A DNA stretch of 16,597 bases from CAYRMV01 sp964425255 (lineage in GTDB: Bacteria > Bacteroidota > Bacteroidia > Flavobacteriales_D > Crocinitomicaceae), in assembly GCA_964425255.1 (NCBI GenBank), contig CAYRMV010000074.1, forward strand, positions 1 through 16,597. The letters run 5' to 3'. Positions 14,125 to 16,597 of this stretch are shown here, piece after piece. The notes under the pieces are model-generated. The model had not been told where the DNA came from. It saw only the letters and a list, made by a program, of their open reading frames with translations, and made no database searches. The first letter of the stretch is position 1. The number at the start of each line of letters is the position of its first letter. A program made the position numbers and the translations under genes.

Positions 14125-16105
14125 GAATTTTTGCAAGTTCAATTCGTTCATTTGTTCGTCCTGATGCGCCTCCATGTCCAGCATGTAAATCACATTCGAA
14201 GAGCAAAGGTACATCATTCGTTCGAGTTGCACGCAATTTTGCTACCCATTTCAGTGGTTCCCAATATTGAACTTGTGAATCGTGATAGCCTGTTGTGATG
14301 AACATCGCTGGATAATTTGTTGGATGAATGTTGTCATACGGAGAATAACGAAGCATGTAAGAATAATATTTCTCCTCGTTTGGATCTCCCCATTCTTCGT
14401 ATTCGCCAACAGTCAGCGGAATACTCGTGTCAAGCATTGTTGTAACAACATCCACAAAGGGAACTTCTGCCACCAAACCTTTCCAGCGATACGGCGCTAA
14501 ATTGGCCACTGCACCCATCAACAATCCGCCTGCTGAACCTCCTTGTGCATAGATTTTTTCTGGATGACAAAATCCTTTTATAGCTAGGTAATCTGCTGCA
14601 GAGATAAAATCTGTAAAAGTATTCATCTTTTTGAGGAATTTTCCATTTTCATACCAATGTTCTCCCAGCATTTTTCCTCCGCGAATGTGCGCAATGGCAT
14701 ATACAAAACCACGGTTGAGCAAACTCAGTCGGGTAGGGGAAAACTGCGTTGGAATGGTTATCCCATAAGAACCATATCCATAAAGTAAAAGTGGAGCTTC
14801 ATCGGTTTTTGTCGATCGGTGATGAATAAGTGAAATCGGAATTTGTTCACCATCATAAGCGGTCGCCCAAACGCGCTTCACCAAGTAGTTTTCGGATGAA
14901 AAGCTAGGATCAGGAACCGATTTTTCAAAGAAGATGTTCGTGTCTCCCTTTTCCAAATGATGTTCGAAAACCTGTTTGGGTGTCGAAAGTGAGGTGTAAC
15001 TATAATACAAACAAGAAGATTTCAGTTCAATATTTAGGTAAAATTCGATTTCAAATGCTTCTTCTTTTTGTTCGATTTCACGTAGAAGATTTCCTTTTAA
15101 ATCCAAAACTTGAATGAAAGGAAGTCCGTTTTTTCGTTTGAGAATAGCAAGATGATGTTCAAAAACAAGAAAATCTTCGATGTAAGAACTTGAATCATGC
15201 GCACAAATCAAATTTGCTTTTTCCTCATTGGAAGATTGAAAGGTTATTTTTTTATTCGGTGCATCTTCATTGGTCAAACAGTAAAATCCGTTCGGATGAT
15301 GTTCGACTGTTCGTAAAACTCCCTGATTTACCTCGCCCCATTCATTCAATTGATTGGAATCGAAGTGAAACAAAAGCACTTTGGATGTGGTCGAACTTTC
15401 ACTGGAAATAACCAGATATTCTTCCGAAATACTACCCGAAATACTCACGTTGAAAAGGGCATCATTTTCTTCCCAAATCAATGTGTCTTCGGATGAATTT
15501 GTCCCAAATGAATGAAAATACACTTGAAATTCGCGTAAGGTTTCCGCATCTTTTTTTACGTAAAACAGACCTGAACTGTTTTTGTGCCAAACAAAACTTC
15601 CATCTGTATTTTCAATGCTTTCTGATACAATTTCTTTTGTTTGTTCCTGACGAAAAAGGATGGAATAATTGTGTCTACCAACCGTGTCTTCACTCCACGC
15701 AAGAAGTTGTTGATTGGGAGCTAGTTCGATTTGTTCCAATTCATAAAAATCGAAAGATTGCGCTCGTTTTTCTTGATCAAATTGTTTCACCATTCCCGTT
15801 TCGGCCCATTCATACCAATCGGGAAAGTCAGCACCCGCTTCAAATTTCCATTGCCATTTTCTACCACCTTGAAAATAGGGCGCTCCGGTGTCTTCATCGG
15901 GAATCCGAAGCTGATATTCGTCGAGCAAGGTCTCAATCAAATCCGCATGTGGTTCGAAAAACGCTTTTGAATACGCATTTTCTGCTTCGATGTAGGATAA
16001 AACGTCCTCCGAATCACGCTGATTCATCCAAAAATACGGATCCATACGTTGATGACCGTGTTTTTCTAAAATCGTTGATCGAATCGGAGCAAGAGGAGCT
16101 TTCAT
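14096..16105 (-). CDS. ptrB: Oligopeptidase B (S9A prolyl oligopeptidase family)
   Basis: A 669-residue protein from ATG 16105 (MKAPLAPIRS); the longer frame to 16210 adds residues with no family resemblance and covers the likely promoter. The N-terminus HGHQRMDPYFWMNQRD is the family's opening (DPYxWL-like), followed by the beta-propeller (about 70-400) and a C-terminal alpha/beta hydrolase domain. The triad is intact: GGSAGG (Ser524), GYHDSQVQYWEP (Asp609) and HAGHGGASGR (His644), each exactly 8 residues before the E. coli PtrB positions as I remember them. It cleaves small peptides after basic residues. There is no signal peptide, so it is cytoplasmic. Confidence 0.92.
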   Translation of the reverse strand: MKAPLAPIRSTILEKHGHQRMDPYFWMNQRDSEDVLSYIEAENAYSKAFFEPHADLIETLLDEYQLRIPDEDTGAPYFQGGRKWQWKFEAGADFPDWYEWAETGMVKQFDQEKRAQSFDFYELEQIELAPNQQLLAWSEDTVGRHNYSILFRQEQTKEIVSESIENTDGSFVWHKNSSGLFYVKKDAETLREFQVYFHSFGTNSSEDTLIWEENDALFNVSISGSISEEYLVISSESSTTSKVLLFHFDSNQLNEWGEVNQGVLRTVEHHPNGFYCLTNEDAPNKKITFQSSNEEKANLICAHDSSSYIEDFLVFEHHLAILKRKNGLPFIQVLDLKGNLLREIEQKEEAFEIEFYLNIELKSSCLYYSYTSLSTPKQVFEHHLEKGDTNIFFEKSVPDPSFSSENYLVKRVWATAYDGEQIPISLIHHRSTKTDEAPLLLYGYGSYGITIPTQFSPTRLSLLNRGFVYAIAHIRGGKMLGEHWYENGKFLKKMNTFTDFISAADYLAIKGFCHPEKIYAQGGSAGGLLMGAVANLAPYRWKGLVAEVPFVDVVTTMLDTSIPLTVGEYEEWGDPNEEKYYSYMLRYSPYDNIHPTNYPAMFITTGYHDSQVQYWEPLKWVAKLRATRTNDVPLLFECDLHAGHGGASGRTNERIELAKIHAFLLSMEK

Positions 16106-16122
16106 GGACTTTGTTTTGATTG

Positions 16123-16130
16123 CGAAGGTA
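16123..16130 (-). promoter_or_regulatory. Possible -7 element (TACCTTCG) of the oligopeptidase B gene
   Basis: TACCTTCG on the minus strand matches TAnnTTTG with one difference and ends 17 nt from the ATG at 16105. The spacing resembles the other promoters in this window. No -33 TTG is found at the right distance. Confidence 0.35.
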
Positions 16131-16192
16131 GTGTTTTGACAAGGAAATGAGGTGAATTCTTTTTTTAAAATACCGAATAGAGTTTTAGAAAC

Positions 16193-16210
16193 TTGGTTAT
16201 ATTTAACCAA
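16193..16210. repeat. Inverted repeat TTGGTTA-4-TAACCAA between divergent genes
   Basis: Perfect 7-bp arms (16193-16199 and 16204-16210) surround TATT. The repeat lies about 65 bp upstream of the candidate -7 element of oligopeptidase B and on the 5' side of the plus-strand genes, in the shared intergenic region. It could be a regulator site for either direction; no regulator is known. Confidence 0.35.
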
Positions 16211-16235
16211 AAATTAGGTTACAATAAAAGCTAAC

Positions 16236-16325
16236 TTGATCGTTTTGAAATGGGTATTAATTATATTGTTTTTCCCAATTTCACTAATTTTTGTGGCCTA
16301 TTACAACCAACGACGGTTATTATAA
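16236..16325 (+). CDS. Possible 29-residue single-span membrane peptide
   Basis: A TTG-initiated frame encodes LIVLKWVLII-LFFPISLIFVA followed by YYNQRRLL and TAA. It is one hydrophobic helix with a basic C-terminus. It lies 23 nt before the TIGR04222-like gene. There is no ATG and no visible ribosome-binding signal, and AT-rich DNA often encodes such strings by chance. Listed as a weak candidate only. Confidence 0.2.
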   Translation: MIVLKWVLIILFFPISLIFVAYYNQRRLL

Positions 16326-16348
16326 TTTGTAACTAAGATAAGCTAAAT

Positions 16349-16597
16349 ATGGATTTTGAATTGTGGGATAAAATTAAAGAATTTGAACTAGATGATCCAA
16401 ATTCGGCGTTTTGTTTTTCTCAACGCCTTGCTAGAGAAAACAATTGGTCAATTGAATACACTATTCGAACAATTCATGAGTATAAAAAATTCATTTACTT
16501 GCTTTGTATCGCTGAGCATTCACTTACACCTTCTGATCAAGTGGATCAAGTTTGGCATTTACATTTAATTTATACTCAATCTTATTGGAAGGAAATG
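16349..16597 (+). CDS. TIGR04222-like protein, N-terminal part (cut by window end)
   Basis: The first 83 codons are present and the frame is open to the last base. The text opens FELWDKIKEFELDDPNSAFCFSQ and includes ENNWSIEYT, EYKKFIYL and PSDQVDQVWHLHLIYTQSYW. The last piece is the hallmark of the N-terminal domain of TIGR04222 membrane proteins, also seen in GRDP/DUF1399-type proteins. The remainder, normally with membrane spans and a glycine-rich tail, lies outside the window. Function unknown. Confidence 0.8.
   Translation, partial: MDFELWDKIKEFELDDPNSAFCFSQRLARENNWSIEYTIRTIHEYKKFIYLLCIAEHSLTPSDQVDQVWHLHLIYTQSYWKEM

Noticed and set aside
15481..16119. A 212-residue open frame on the plus strand
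   Set aside because: It is antisense to the well-supported oligopeptidase B gene and has no recognisable domain or promoter.
1..16597. tRNA, rRNA, CRISPR arrays, transposase or integrase genes
   Set aside because: No cloverleaf with tRNA consensus, no regularly spaced repeats and no transposase or recombinase motifs were found.

Overview
The window looks like chromosomal DNA of a Bacteroidota bacterium, most likely of the order Flavobacteriales. The evidence is low GC, a type IX secretion (T9SS) sorting domain, a TonB-dependent receptor with a carboxypeptidase-regulatory-like N-terminal domain, PCMD and DUF4421 proteins, a TIGR04222-type gene, and promoter elements of the Bacteroidota -7 form TAnnTTTG directly upstream of several genes. 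Genus cannot be read from the sequence.

Left part (1-7204, all plus strand): an inorganic sulfur gene cluster. A CstB-like persulfide dioxygenase/sulfurtransferase (138-1553) is followed by a 74-bp MITE-like palindromic element and a second hairpin. Then comes a tight run: two small overlapping membrane proteins that share a GCxxGxCA motif, a double-domain universal stress protein, a YeeE/YedE thiosulfate-type transporter split into two genes, a membrane-anchored TsdA-like dihaem cytochrome c, an exported DsrE-like protein and an OprD-like porin. Two tandem intrinsic terminators close the run. A coherent reading (inference) is that cellular persulfide is oxidised to sulfite and thiosulfate by the CstB-like enzyme. 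Thiosulfate is then moved through the split YeeE and/or oxidised to tetrathionate (or tetrathionate reduced) by the TsdA-like cytochrome on the periplasmic face. The DsrE protein and the porin would serve the periplasm and outer membrane.

Middle part (7260-9558, minus strand): a cysteine desulfurase gene and, overlapping its stop by one base, a GT4 glycosyltransferase. The desulfurase frame is interrupted by a single in-frame TGA (8645-8647), with no frameshift, between the PLP lysine and the catalytic cysteine. It is a nonsense mutant, a sequencing error, or a read-through gene. A perfect TATCTTTG promoter element sits upstream.

Right part (9676-16130, minus strand): oligopeptidase B (catalytic triad intact), overlapped by a DUF4421 outer-membrane-type protein. 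A separate two-gene unit follows, with its own TATGTTTG element: a secreted PCMD/T9SS protein and a TonB-dependent receptor.

Right edge (16131-16597): an intergenic region with an 18-bp inverted repeat and a possible 29-codon membrane peptide. The first 83 codons of a TIGR04222-like protein then run off the window end.
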